Below, in pieces: positions 16,769 through 23,731 of a DNA stretch of 64,000 nucleotides (position 1 is its first letter; each line of letters starts with the position of its first letter). A model generated the notes under the pieces. It was given only the letters and a program-made list of their open reading frames with translations. It was not told the DNA's origin and searched no databases. Where the stretch lies: contig NZ_SAUF01000001.1 in NCBI RefSeq assembly GCF_004023665.1, positions 558,001 to 622,000 of the forward strand. The letters are read 5' to 3'. The stretch comes from Afifella aestuarii. GTDB taxonomy: Bacteria > Pseudomonadota > Alphaproteobacteria > Rhizobiales > Afifellaceae. Both the position numbers and the translations under genes were made by a program.

Positions 16769-16999
16769 ATGGTGGACGAGCGGAGATATACTGTCCTTCT
16801 CCTGCCGCAGCCGGAGGGCGGATACACCGTCCTCGTCCCGGCTCTTCCGGAAGTCGTGACTCATGGTGACACTGAGGAAGGAAGTCTGGCGATGGCACGC
16901 GAGGCCATCGAGCTTGCACTCGAGGTGCGACGTGATCGCAGCGAGGGCATCCCGGACGATATCGAACCGATCTTCAGAAGCGTCGAAATCTCGGCTTAG
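16769..16999 (+). CDS. Orphan HicB-family antitoxin-like protein
   Basis: A 76-residue protein with the HicB N-terminal fold: RYTVLLLPQPEGGYTVLVPALP, then the GDT segment and helix SLAMAREAIELALEVRR. There is no C-terminal DNA-binding domain, and no HicA toxin (small protein with a GSH motif) is encoded on either side. The frame extends far upstream, but only the ATG at 16769 begins at the conserved core, with GGGAGGGTG ahead. It lies antisense in the gap between preT and preA, so read-through transcription from preT to preA would oppose it. Confidence 0.75.
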   Translation: MVDERRYTVLLLPQPEGGYTVLVPALPEVVTHGDTEEGSLAMAREAIELALEVRRDRSEGIPDDIEPIFRSVEISA

Positions 17000-17081
17000 C
17001 GATCCGGCACCGAGCCCTTGCTTTTCCCTCACGTGAAACGGCGACTGCATTTGGCGTGTAGCATTGCGGCTCAGCTCCGTT

Positions 17082-17128
17082 CCTCTCCCCCCTGGGGAGA
17101 GGTGCCCGCGTAGCGGGCGGTGAGGGGG
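17082..17128. repeat. Palindromic repeat family B, copy 1
   Basis: CCTCTCCCCCCTGGGGAGAGG forms one hairpin, and CCCGCGTAGCGGG forms a second, followed by CGGTGAGGGGG. Such double-hairpin elements are dispersed in many Rhizobiales genomes. Confidence 0.8.
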
Positions 17129-17173
17129 CTGCCTTTCCCCATTCAGCTCTCCCTGCGACCGGCTGAGACGCCG

Positions 17174-17230
17174 CCCCCTCACCGACCTCGCGCCGTTGGC
17201 GCGCGGCCACCTCTCCCCACGGGGGAGAGG
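17174..17230. repeat. Palindromic repeat family B, copy 2 (inverted)
   Basis: Reverse orientation of the copy at 17082: CCCCCTCACCG, an inner hairpin CGCGCCGTTGGCGCG, then CCTCTCCCC ACGG GGGAGAGG. Together the two copies could fold into a larger cruciform. Confidence 0.8.
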
Positions 17231-17301
17231 AGTGGAGCCTGTTGCGACTGATAGCGCCCCGATCCGAGGGGCGAGGCTGTTTGAGAGGCTCGGCATGACG
17301 C

Positions 17302-18681
17302 TTACCCCATCAATGCGCGGTGAATGCTCTCGGCTGCGACCTTGCCGTCTTCGACGGCGGCGACTGTGAGATCTTCGCCGCCGAGGACGCAGTCGCCGCC
17401 GGCCCAGATGCCGGCAACCGAGGTGCGGCGTTCGTCGTCGACGCCGATGCGGCCGTGCGCGAGCGCGATGGCTTCGGCCGCGCCGTCGAGCGAGGCGGGA
17501 AGAAACGTCTGGCCGATCGCCTTGAACACCATGTCGGCGGCGAGAGCGAACGTCTCGCCCGTGCCGACGAGGCGGCCGTCTTCCTCGCGGGTGCGCTCCA
17601 GCTCGATCCCGCTCAGATGACCGTTCTGGGCAATGAGGCGCTTCGGCTTGGCCCAATGGCGGATGCTGACGCCCTTCGTCTGGGCGAGCTCCTGCTCGAA
17701 GCCGGAGGCCTTCATGGCCTCGGGGCCGCGGCGGTAGACGATGGTGACCTCTTCGGCGCCGAGAAGTTTCGACTGCACGGCCGCGTCGACGGCAGTCATG
17801 CCGCCGCCGATGACGACGACGCGGCGCCCGATCGGTAGCGTGGAAAGGTCGAGCGTCTGGCGCAGGTCGGAGATCCAGGTGATGGCGTCGGCGGAGCCTG
17901 AGGCGTCCTCACCTTCGGCGCCGAGCGCGTTGACGCCGGCAAGTCCGAGGCCGAGGAAGATTGCGTCGTAATCCGCCTTCAAGCCGTCGAGGGTGAGCTC
18001 ACGCCCAAGCGCCCTGCCGGTCTCGATCGTGATGCCGCCGATCCTGAGCAGAAATTCGACTTCTTTCTGCGCAAAGCCGTCCGGGGTCTTGTAGGCGGCG
18101 ATGCCGTATTCGTTGAGGCCGCCGGGCTTGTCGCGCGCTTCGAAGATCGTGACGTCGTGGCCGTGCATGGCCAGCCGATGGGCGCAGGAGAGGCCGGCCG
18201 GTCCCGCACCGACGATGGCGACGCGCTTGCCGCTTAGCGCTGCGCGTTCGAAAGGATGCTCGCCTGCCGCCATCATCGTGTCGGTCGCAAAGCGCTGCAG
18301 GAAGCCGATCTTCACCGGCTTGTCTTCAGCGAGATTTCTGACGCAGGCTCCCTCGCACAACGTCTCGACCGGGCAAACGCGGGCGCACATGCCGCCCAGA
18401 ATGTTCTGCTCGAAAATCGTCTCGGCCGCGCCCTTCGGATTGTGCGCCTGGATCTGGCGGATGAAGAGCGGAATGTCGATCGAGGTCGGGCAGGCCTCGG
18501 TGCAGGGGGCGTCGAAACAGAAATAGCAACGGTCTGCCTCCACCAGCGCCTCGTGTGGCGAAAGCGGCGGGTGCAGGTCAGAAAAATTCTTCAGGTAATC
18601 TTCAACATTTAGGCGGGCGGCACAAATGTCCGGTTCGCCGACCGGTGTTGCTGCCGGCAGGCCTGACGAAATCTGGTTCAC
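17302..18681 (-). CDS. preT: NAD-dependent dihydropyrimidine dehydrogenase subunit PreT
   Basis: The electron-input subunit, taking electrons from NADH through FAD and Fe-S clusters to PreA. The 459-residue protein is related to the GltD (glutamate synthase small subunit) family. N-terminal cysteines occur in CYFCFDAPCTEACPTS and GGMCARVCPVETLCEGAC (residues 50-125). Two dinucleotide folds follow: IVGAGPAGLSCAHRLAMHG near 156 and VVVIGGGMTAVDAAVQSK near 288. The start codon is GTG at 18681, preceded by GGGAGAAAG. A RutR-type operator lies about 50 bp upstream, so the gene is probably the head of the preT-preA unit. Confidence 0.96.
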   Translation of the reverse strand: MNQISSGLPAATPVGEPDICAARLNVEDYLKNFSDLHPPLSPHEALVEADRCYFCFDAPCTEACPTSIDIPLFIRQIQAHNPKGAAETIFEQNILGGMCARVCPVETLCEGACVRNLAEDKPVKIGFLQRFATDTMMAAGEHPFERAALSGKRVAIVGAGPAGLSCAHRLAMHGHDVTIFEARDKPGGLNEYGIAAYKTPDGFAQKEVEFLLRIGGITIETGRALGRELTLDGLKADYDAIFLGLGLAGVNALGAEGEDASGSADAITWISDLRQTLDLSTLPIGRRVVVIGGGMTAVDAAVQSKLLGAEEVTIVYRRGPEAMKASGFEQELAQTKGVSIRHWAKPKRLIAQNGHLSGIELERTREEDGRLVGTGETFALAADMVFKAIGQTFLPASLDGAAEAIALAHGRIGVDDERRTSVAGIWAGGDCVLGGEDLTVAAVEDGKVAAESIHRALMG

Positions 18682-18732
18682 GGCTTCTTTCTCCCGTGAA
18701 TATTGCTGTTCCCACGGGAAGAATGCGCATTT

Positions 18733-18748
18733 TCGACCAGTTGGTCAA
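18733..18748. promoter_or_regulatory. Predicted RutR operator upstream of preT
   Basis: Read on the minus strand the site is TTGACCAACTGGTCGA, matching the RutR consensus TTGACCANNTGGTCAA with one mismatch. It is 51 bp before the preT start codon. It pairs with the site at 10593 to define a local RutR regulon. Confidence 0.85.
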
Positions 18749-18898
18749 ATTTTTCATTTGCGCAACACTTTGAAGTGCCTGAAAAGCAGGCGCGAGCGCT
18801 TTTTGTTCAATGGGTTGCGGGAGGGCGGACGCGCTCGCCGCACCCCGGCTCAGCGGACCGTCGGCGATCTCCCAACGAGATGCGGTGGCCGTGCGGGC

Positions 18899-20353
18899 CT
18901 ACCGCATGACGTCGCGCACCGCCGGATAGAGCGCACGCCAGCGCTCATAGCTGTCGCGGTAGGCTTCGCTCAGGGCCGGAACCGGATCGATGGTGTCGGC
19001 CAGCGGCGGATGCGTGAGGATCTCTGCGGTATCGCCGCCCTCTGCGGCCAGGAGGCCGAGACGAGCCGCCCCAAAGGCGGCGCCGTAATCGCCTTCTTCG
19101 GGAATGCCGATCGGGGTGTTGAGGGCGCTCGCCATGATCGTCAGCCAAGTCTTGGAGCGCGAGCCGCCCCCGACCGCGAGATAACGCGGAATGGTGGTGC
19201 CGGCGGCGGCAAGGACTGCCTGGCAATCGGCGAGTGCGAAGGCAACGCCTTCCAGCACCGCCTGGGTGAGTGTGGCGCGGTCGCTTTCCTGCGCAAGGCC
19301 GATGAAAACGCCGCGCGCCGCCGCATCGTTGTGAGGCGTGCGCTCTCCGGAAAGATAAGGCAGGAAGAGGACGGGCGCCGGGTAATCCGGGGTGGTGCCA
19401 AGATGGCCGATGAGATCGGGCACGGGCTCCTTGAGAAGCCGACTCAGCCATTCGAGCGAGCCTGCGGCCGACAGGATGACGCCCATCTGGTGCCACGTGT
19501 TCGGCAGGGCATGGCAGAACGCGTGAACGGCACTTTCCACGTTGGGCGCGAAAGCCTCCGTTGCGGCGAAGACGACGCCCGAGGTGCCGAGCGAGACGAA
19601 GGCGGCGCCCGGATGGGTGACGCCCACGCCGCAGGCGGCCGCGGCATTGTCGCCCCCGCCGGCGGCGACGACCACTTCGCCGGTCATGCCCCAGAGGCGG
19701 GCCAGTGCCGGGCGCAGCGTGCCGGTTGCCTGCGAGCCCTCGTAGAGCTTCGGCATCTGGCTTTCGTCCATGTCGGTTGCCGCCAGGAGCTCCGGCGACC
19801 AGCAGCGCTTGCCGACATCGAGCCAGGAGGTGCCGGAGGCGTCCGACATGTCGGTTGCCGCATCCGCCGTCAGATAAAGGCGCACGAAATCCTTGGGCAG
19901 CAGCACCTTGGCGGTCGCGGCGAAGTTTTCCGGCTCATGCGTCTTCACCCAGGCGAGTTTCGGCGCAGTGAAGCCTGGAAAGACGAGATTGCCGGTGATC
20001 TCATGGAAGCGCGGATCGGCGTCGAGCCGGCGCGCTTCCTCGGCAGACCGTCCGTCGTTCCAAAGGATCGAGGGGCGGATCGGCGCGCCGTCCTTGGCAA
20101 CGAGCGTGGCGCCATGCATCTGACCGGAGAGGCCGATCCCTTTGACAGCGGCGACCTCCGCCGGACGTTCGCGCTTCAAGGCGTCCATCGCCGTGCCGAG
20201 CGCGGCGATCCAGGCGTTCGGATCCTGCTCCGACCATCCGGGTTGCGGCCGCATCACGTCGAGCGGCGCGGTGGCGGAAGCGAGAACGTCCTGTGCCGCC
20301 GTCATCAGGATGACCTTGATGGACGACGTGCCGATATCGATGCCGAGATACAC
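18899..20353 (-). CDS. xylB: Xylulokinase (FGGY family)
   Basis: Phosphorylates D-xylulose to xylulose 5-phosphate for the pentose phosphate pathway. The 484-residue length is typical. Visible features are the N-terminal ATPase fold MYLGIDIGTSSIKVILM, GWSEQDPNAW near residue 40, the FGGY-type segment IGLSGQMHGATLV near 75, and the C-terminal ATP-binding region YLAVGGGSRSKTWLTIMA near 390. No xylose isomerase or sugar transporter gene is adjacent, so the substrate source is not evident, and a related pentulose or polyol-derived substrate is possible. The stop lies 218 bp before the preT start on the same strand. Confidence 0.93.
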   Translation of the reverse strand: MYLGIDIGTSSIKVILMTAAQDVLASATAPLDVMRPQPGWSEQDPNAWIAALGTAMDALKRERPAEVAAVKGIGLSGQMHGATLVAKDGAPIRPSILWNDGRSAEEARRLDADPRFHEITGNLVFPGFTAPKLAWVKTHEPENFAATAKVLLPKDFVRLYLTADAATDMSDASGTSWLDVGKRCWSPELLAATDMDESQMPKLYEGSQATGTLRPALARLWGMTGEVVVAAGGGDNAAAACGVGVTHPGAAFVSLGTSGVVFAATEAFAPNVESAVHAFCHALPNTWHQMGVILSAAGSLEWLSRLLKEPVPDLIGHLGTTPDYPAPVLFLPYLSGERTPHNDAAARGVFIGLAQESDRATLTQAVLEGVAFALADCQAVLAAAGTTIPRYLAVGGGSRSKTWLTIMASALNTPIGIPEEGDYGAAFGAARLGLLAAEGGDTAEILTHPPLADTIDPVPALSEAYRDSYERWRALYPAVRDVMR

Positions 20354-20477
20354 GGAAAAAACCCCTTGCTGCCTCGATTACCTCTTAGCGGCGGAGGGGG
20401 CTGAGGTCGAGATCGGCATGCCCGGAAGGATGGTGCGCTGGGGGCGCCGCAGGCCGGGGAGACCAGGCCGGCGGGTG

Positions 20478-21716
20478 TCAGCTCGTCAGCGTTTGAAAGA
20501 TGAAATCGCTTTCGTCGAGAGCGCTGACGGCGATGCCGTTCAATGTCAGAACGTCGCCGCCGCCGAGATCGATCAAGGCGTTGCCCGTGCCGTCCTGGGC
20601 AATTGTGAGCTCTGAGAAGCTGCTGAAGCCGTTGTCGGAGACATCGATACGGTCGCTGCCGTTCTCGAAGCCGAAGACGGTGTCGTCGCCGTTGTTTGCG
20701 ACGGTGGCGTAGATGTCGGCGGCGCCGTCGGACGTCCCGAGATAGATCTGGTCGTCGCCCGTGCCCCCGAAGAGGAGGTCGGCGCCATTGCTGCCGTAGA
20801 GCGTATCGTTGCCGGCCGCGCCATAAAGCGTGTCGTTGCCGTCGCCACCCTGTAGCACGTCGTTGCCGGCGGCGCCGCCCAGCTCGTCGTTGCCGGTGCC
20901 GCCCTTCAAGGTGTCGTTGCCGGCGCCAGCGTAAAGGGCGTCGTTTCCGGCCTCGCCGTTCAGATCGTCGGCTGCCGCATCGCCGCCGCCGAAGAGAAGA
21001 TCTGCGCCATCGCCGCCATGGATGTGATCGGTGCCGCTGCCGCCGCCAAGGGCATCGTTGCCGCTGCCGCCGTAGAGCGTGTCGACCCCGTCGCCGCCAT
21101 ATACCGTGTCATTGCCGGTGCCCGCATCGAGGTAATCGGCGAAATTGCCCTGGCCGCCGAAGATGAGGTCGGCGCCGTCCCCGCCGCGCAGATTGTCTGC
21201 TCCCGTGCCGCCGAACATGGTGTCGGCGCCGGCGCCGCCGGAGAAATTGTCGGCCTCGGCGGTGCCAACCAGATAATTGTCCCCGCTGTCCGGTCCGTAG
21301 AGGGACTGCAGCTCGGTGATGTTCGCGGCATTCAGCGTGATCACGCCCATCGAAAAGGGGTACATGATCGAGGTGGGATCATCGTCGTGGTCGAGGCCGA
21401 TGGCGTGGCCGATCTCGTGGGCGAGCACCGACAGGTGATCCTGATCCGGATCGGCCTCGTCGATGGTGATCTCGGCGCGCGTGATGGTCGTGCCGCTCAT
21501 ATAGGTCACGCAACTGCCGAGCGTGCCGCCATAGCCGTCGATCGGACCCTGAAAAATCTGGATGTCGGCGGACATGAAATTGGCAGCGCTGACGAAATCG
21601 GGTTCCATCCACGGATCCCAGATCGCGAAGGCATCAGCGATGTTGAAGCCATAATCGGGCGCCGTCGACGCGAAGGTTATGATCGCCTGGTCGAACGTCG
21701 TTCCGTAATTGGCCAT
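20478..21716 (-). CDS. Matrixin-like metalloprotease with RTX calcium-binding repeats
   Basis: A 412-residue secreted protease of serralysin-like architecture. Residues 1-145 form a small metalloprotease domain with the zinc motif HEIGHAIGLDH at 100-110 and the Met-turn SIMYP at 116-120. Residues 150-360 are about sixteen GGxGxDxLx calcium-binding nonapeptides. The C-terminal 50 residues resemble the secretion end of RTX proteins. There is no N-terminal signal peptide, as expected for type I secretion, but no ABC exporter, membrane fusion protein or inhibitor gene is nearby. The catalytic domain is shorter than true serralysins, close to matrixin size. DNA in the repeat region is strongly repetitive with period 27. 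Confidence 0.9.
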   Translation of the reverse strand: MANYGTTFDQAIITFASTAPDYGFNIADAFAIWDPWMEPDFVSAANFMSADIQIFQGPIDGYGGTLGSCVTYMSGTTITRAEITIDEADPDQDHLSVLAHEIGHAIGLDHDDDPTSIMYPFSMGVITLNAANITELQSLYGPDSGDNYLVGTAEADNFSGGAGADTMFGGTGADNLRGGDGADLIFGGQGNFADYLDAGTGNDTVYGGDGVDTLYGGSGNDALGGGSGTDHIHGGDGADLLFGGGDAAADDLNGEAGNDALYAGAGNDTLKGGTGNDELGGAAGNDVLQGGDGNDTLYGAAGNDTLYGSNGADLLFGGTGDDQIYLGTSDGAADIYATVANNGDDTVFGFENGSDRIDVSDNGFSSFSELTIAQDGTGNALIDLGGGDVLTLNGIAVSALDESDFIFQTLTS

Positions 21717-21884
21717 GGTTCAATTCCTCTGAGGTCGCTGTCAGCTCGTTACACGAGATTCGTAATATTCTCCTGAGAGGACGAAACGATTGCGGCTAAA
21801 ACCTGAAGGAAGTTTTGCCGAGGGACGTTTAAGCTTATCGCGTCTGTCTTGCGCGAAGCTTGCAAGGGTCAGTTGCGGCACAAG

Positions 21885-23066
21885 TCAGTTGCGGCGGAAG
21901 CGTCCTTGCAGGCGGTCGCGGACGGCCCGCGCCTGCTGACGGAGAAGCCAGCGCCCATGCTCGGCCGAGCGGGCAAGCCGCGCCCTTGTGGCGGACGGCG
22001 TCACCTCCAGAACGGCTGCTTCATAAGGCTCCGAATGGTGCCAGTAATGTGTGAGCAGCCTGGCATCGGTGGTGTTCGAAACGGGATCGATCCGGGCGAT
22101 GGTGGGATCCGAGAGCCATAGCCGGGTGTTGCGCAGGATAAGCTGAACACCCGGCGAAAAGCGCGAAAAGCTCTCGTCGAAGGCGATCTTCCAGGGGATG
22201 AGGAGCGAGCCGGAGACCAGCGTGATCGAGGATGCGGCCAGCTTGCCGCCGACCGTCAGGCGCTCGATTCTGGCTGCATCGCGGGCGCCTGGCGCGAGGA
22301 TCGCATCTTCGGCGAAGCGTCTGCCGGCATGGTTGAGGATGGCGGTGCCGCGGCGGCCCTTCCAGCCGGCGGCCTCCAGCGCGAGGAAATCCTCGAACGC
22401 CGCGGGTAGCGCTGGGCCGGTCGCCGTTGAAAACTCCACCGGGCCCTCGTCCTCCAGCCGGCGGCGAAGGCGGCCGATGTCCTTGCGGCGCTGCGACGAG
22501 ATGCCGGCTTCGAATTCCTGGAGGGCATCCGGCTCGGCGGTGAGGATGGGACGTTCTTCGCGAAAGATCGTGTGAACCCGACCCTCGGCCGCACGCCGCA
22601 GACTGATCCAGGTGTCGCAGAGGACGGGCGTGTCGCTCAGCATCAAAAGCTCGATGCCAGCGTCTGCGAGATCGGCGAAGAGCGCCCGGGCGACGGCGTG
22701 TCCGCGGGCGCGATCAAGCAGCGGCACGCCGAGAGGACCATAATTATGGCTCCAGATCTGAGCCATGCGCAGCGCGCCGCGGCGAAAAGGTGCGCATAGG
22801 ATCGGCGCGAAGAAGACGAGGCGGGTGCCGGCATAGAAAAGCGCGAGCTCGACCTCTCCGTTGCCGAACGCCCTGATGGCGGGGCCGAGGAAGGCCGGAA
22901 GATAGAAGGGATTGGCGTCGAGGCTTTCGCCCGCCAGCCTTTCGATCTCGTCGGCATGGACGCTCAAGGCTTCCGGCTTCTCGATGAGAAGGCGGAATGT
23001 CGGCTCTGTGGCAGGGCCCGGGGTTTTCACCCAGCCGGCGTCGCTCTTCAGGGGCATCATCTCCAT
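21885..23066 (-). CDS. GNAT-like (BioF2/CelD-type) acetyltransferase domain protein
   Basis: A 393-residue protein of the GNAT superfamily branch annotated as BioF2-like or CelD-like. Recognisable segments are ANPFYLPAFLGPAIRAF, the basic helix SSQRRKDIGRLRRRLEDEG near residue 190, AAGWKGRRGTAIL near 235, and the acceptor-side core GGKLAASSITLVSGSLLIPWKIAFDESFSRFSPG in the second half (only part of this motif is conserved across members). Proteins of this type occur in polysaccharide or lipid modification loci, but none is adjacent, so the substrate is unknown. The first ATG lacks a ribosome site; ATG at 23057 follows GGAG and may be the true start. Confidence 0.75.
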   Translation of the reverse strand: MEMMPLKSDAGWVKTPGPATEPTFRLLIEKPEALSVHADEIERLAGESLDANPFYLPAFLGPAIRAFGNGEVELALFYAGTRLVFFAPILCAPFRRGALRMAQIWSHNYGPLGVPLLDRARGHAVARALFADLADAGIELLMLSDTPVLCDTWISLRRAAEGRVHTIFREERPILTAEPDALQEFEAGISSQRRKDIGRLRRRLEDEGPVEFSTATGPALPAAFEDFLALEAAGWKGRRGTAILNHAGRRFAEDAILAPGARDAARIERLTVGGKLAASSITLVSGSLLIPWKIAFDESFSRFSPGVQLILRNTRLWLSDPTIARIDPVSNTTDARLLTHYWHHSEPYEAAVLEVTPSATRARLARSAEHGRWLLRQQARAVRDRLQGRFRRN

Positions 23067-23171
23067 TATACAACGCTAGCAGAGGCCGAGCAGCGGGGAG
23101 GAAATTAGGTAAAATTATCCCTAACAAGGCCGCTCAATTTCGCACAACTCACCGCAGAATCGGAGCTCGCT

Positions 23172-23723
23172 TCAGCCGGAAAAACCGCCTTCCTCCAGAA
23201 ACCTCCGCTCTGCGGGGCTCGTGTGCCGGCCGAGCACGGCATTTCTGTGGGGAAAGCGGCCGAAACGGCGAATGATGTCCCGATGCTCCAGGGCAAAGGA
23301 GAGCGTGCCGGCCTTGTCGAGCCGGTGGCTGAGCGCGACGCAACGGTCCTGGTCGGGAAGGCTTTCGGAATGCATGAAGGGCATGGCGAAGAATTTCGCG
23401 ACGTCCGCCGGCACCTGGTTCTCGTAGCCCTCAGACAGGGCTTTCCTGGCCAGGCGAAGGGCCGCCGCGTCGTTGGCGAAAGCCTCCGGCCGCTGACGGC
23501 AGAGATTTCGGGAGAATTGATCGAGGAGGAGGATGAGGGCGAGAGCGCCGTTCGGCGTCTCGGCCCAGTCCTCGAGCGCGCCCTTCGATGCGGCCTCATG
23601 CAGGGCGCCGAAGCGCTCGCCGATCTCGCGATCGAAGGCGTCGCTCTTCTTGAACCATTTCTCCGGGCCCGCCTCGCGCCAGAAGGCGATCACGTCGTGC
23701 GGGTCCGGATTTGTCTCTGACAT
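23172..23723 (-). CDS. DUF924 family protein
   Basis: A 183-residue member of DUF924, an alpha-helical TPR-like family of unknown function that is widespread in proteobacteria. Family hallmarks visible are VIAFWREAGPEKWFKKSDAFD at the N-terminus, LILLLDQFSRNLCR near residue 70, FAMPFMHSE, and the terminal FPHRNAVLGRHTSPAERRFL. The start at MSETNP is preferred because GAGGCAAG precedes it. An ATG 12 bp further upstream would overlap the end of the acyl-CoA synthetase gene. The two genes are almost contiguous and probably cotranscribed. Confidence 0.85.
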   Translation of the reverse strand: MSETNPDPHDVIAFWREAGPEKWFKKSDAFDREIGERFGALHEAASKGALEDWAETPNGALALILLLDQFSRNLCRQRPEAFANDAAALRLARKALSEGYENQVPADVAKFFAMPFMHSESLPDQDRCVALSHRLDKAGTLSFALEHRDIIRRFGRFPHRNAVLGRHTSPAERRFLEEGGFSG

Positions 23724-23731
23724 CTCTTGCC

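Larger units (their letters stand above)
17000..17301. other. Intergenic stretch with paired inverted repeats
   Basis: These 302 bp between the HicB-like gene and the end of preT contain no convincing gene. About a third is two family B palindromic repeats in opposite orientation (17082-17128 and 17174-17230). Confidence 0.7.

Noticed and set aside
20690-21260. CRISPR-like regular repeats
   Set aside because: The period of 27 bp encodes RTX nonapeptides in the metalloprotease gene and has no unique spacers.
21868-21895. Direct repeat GTCAGTTGCGGC separated by 4 bp at the end of the GNAT-like gene
   Set aside because: Two copies only, one overlapping the stop codon; a simple slippage product without an apparent role.
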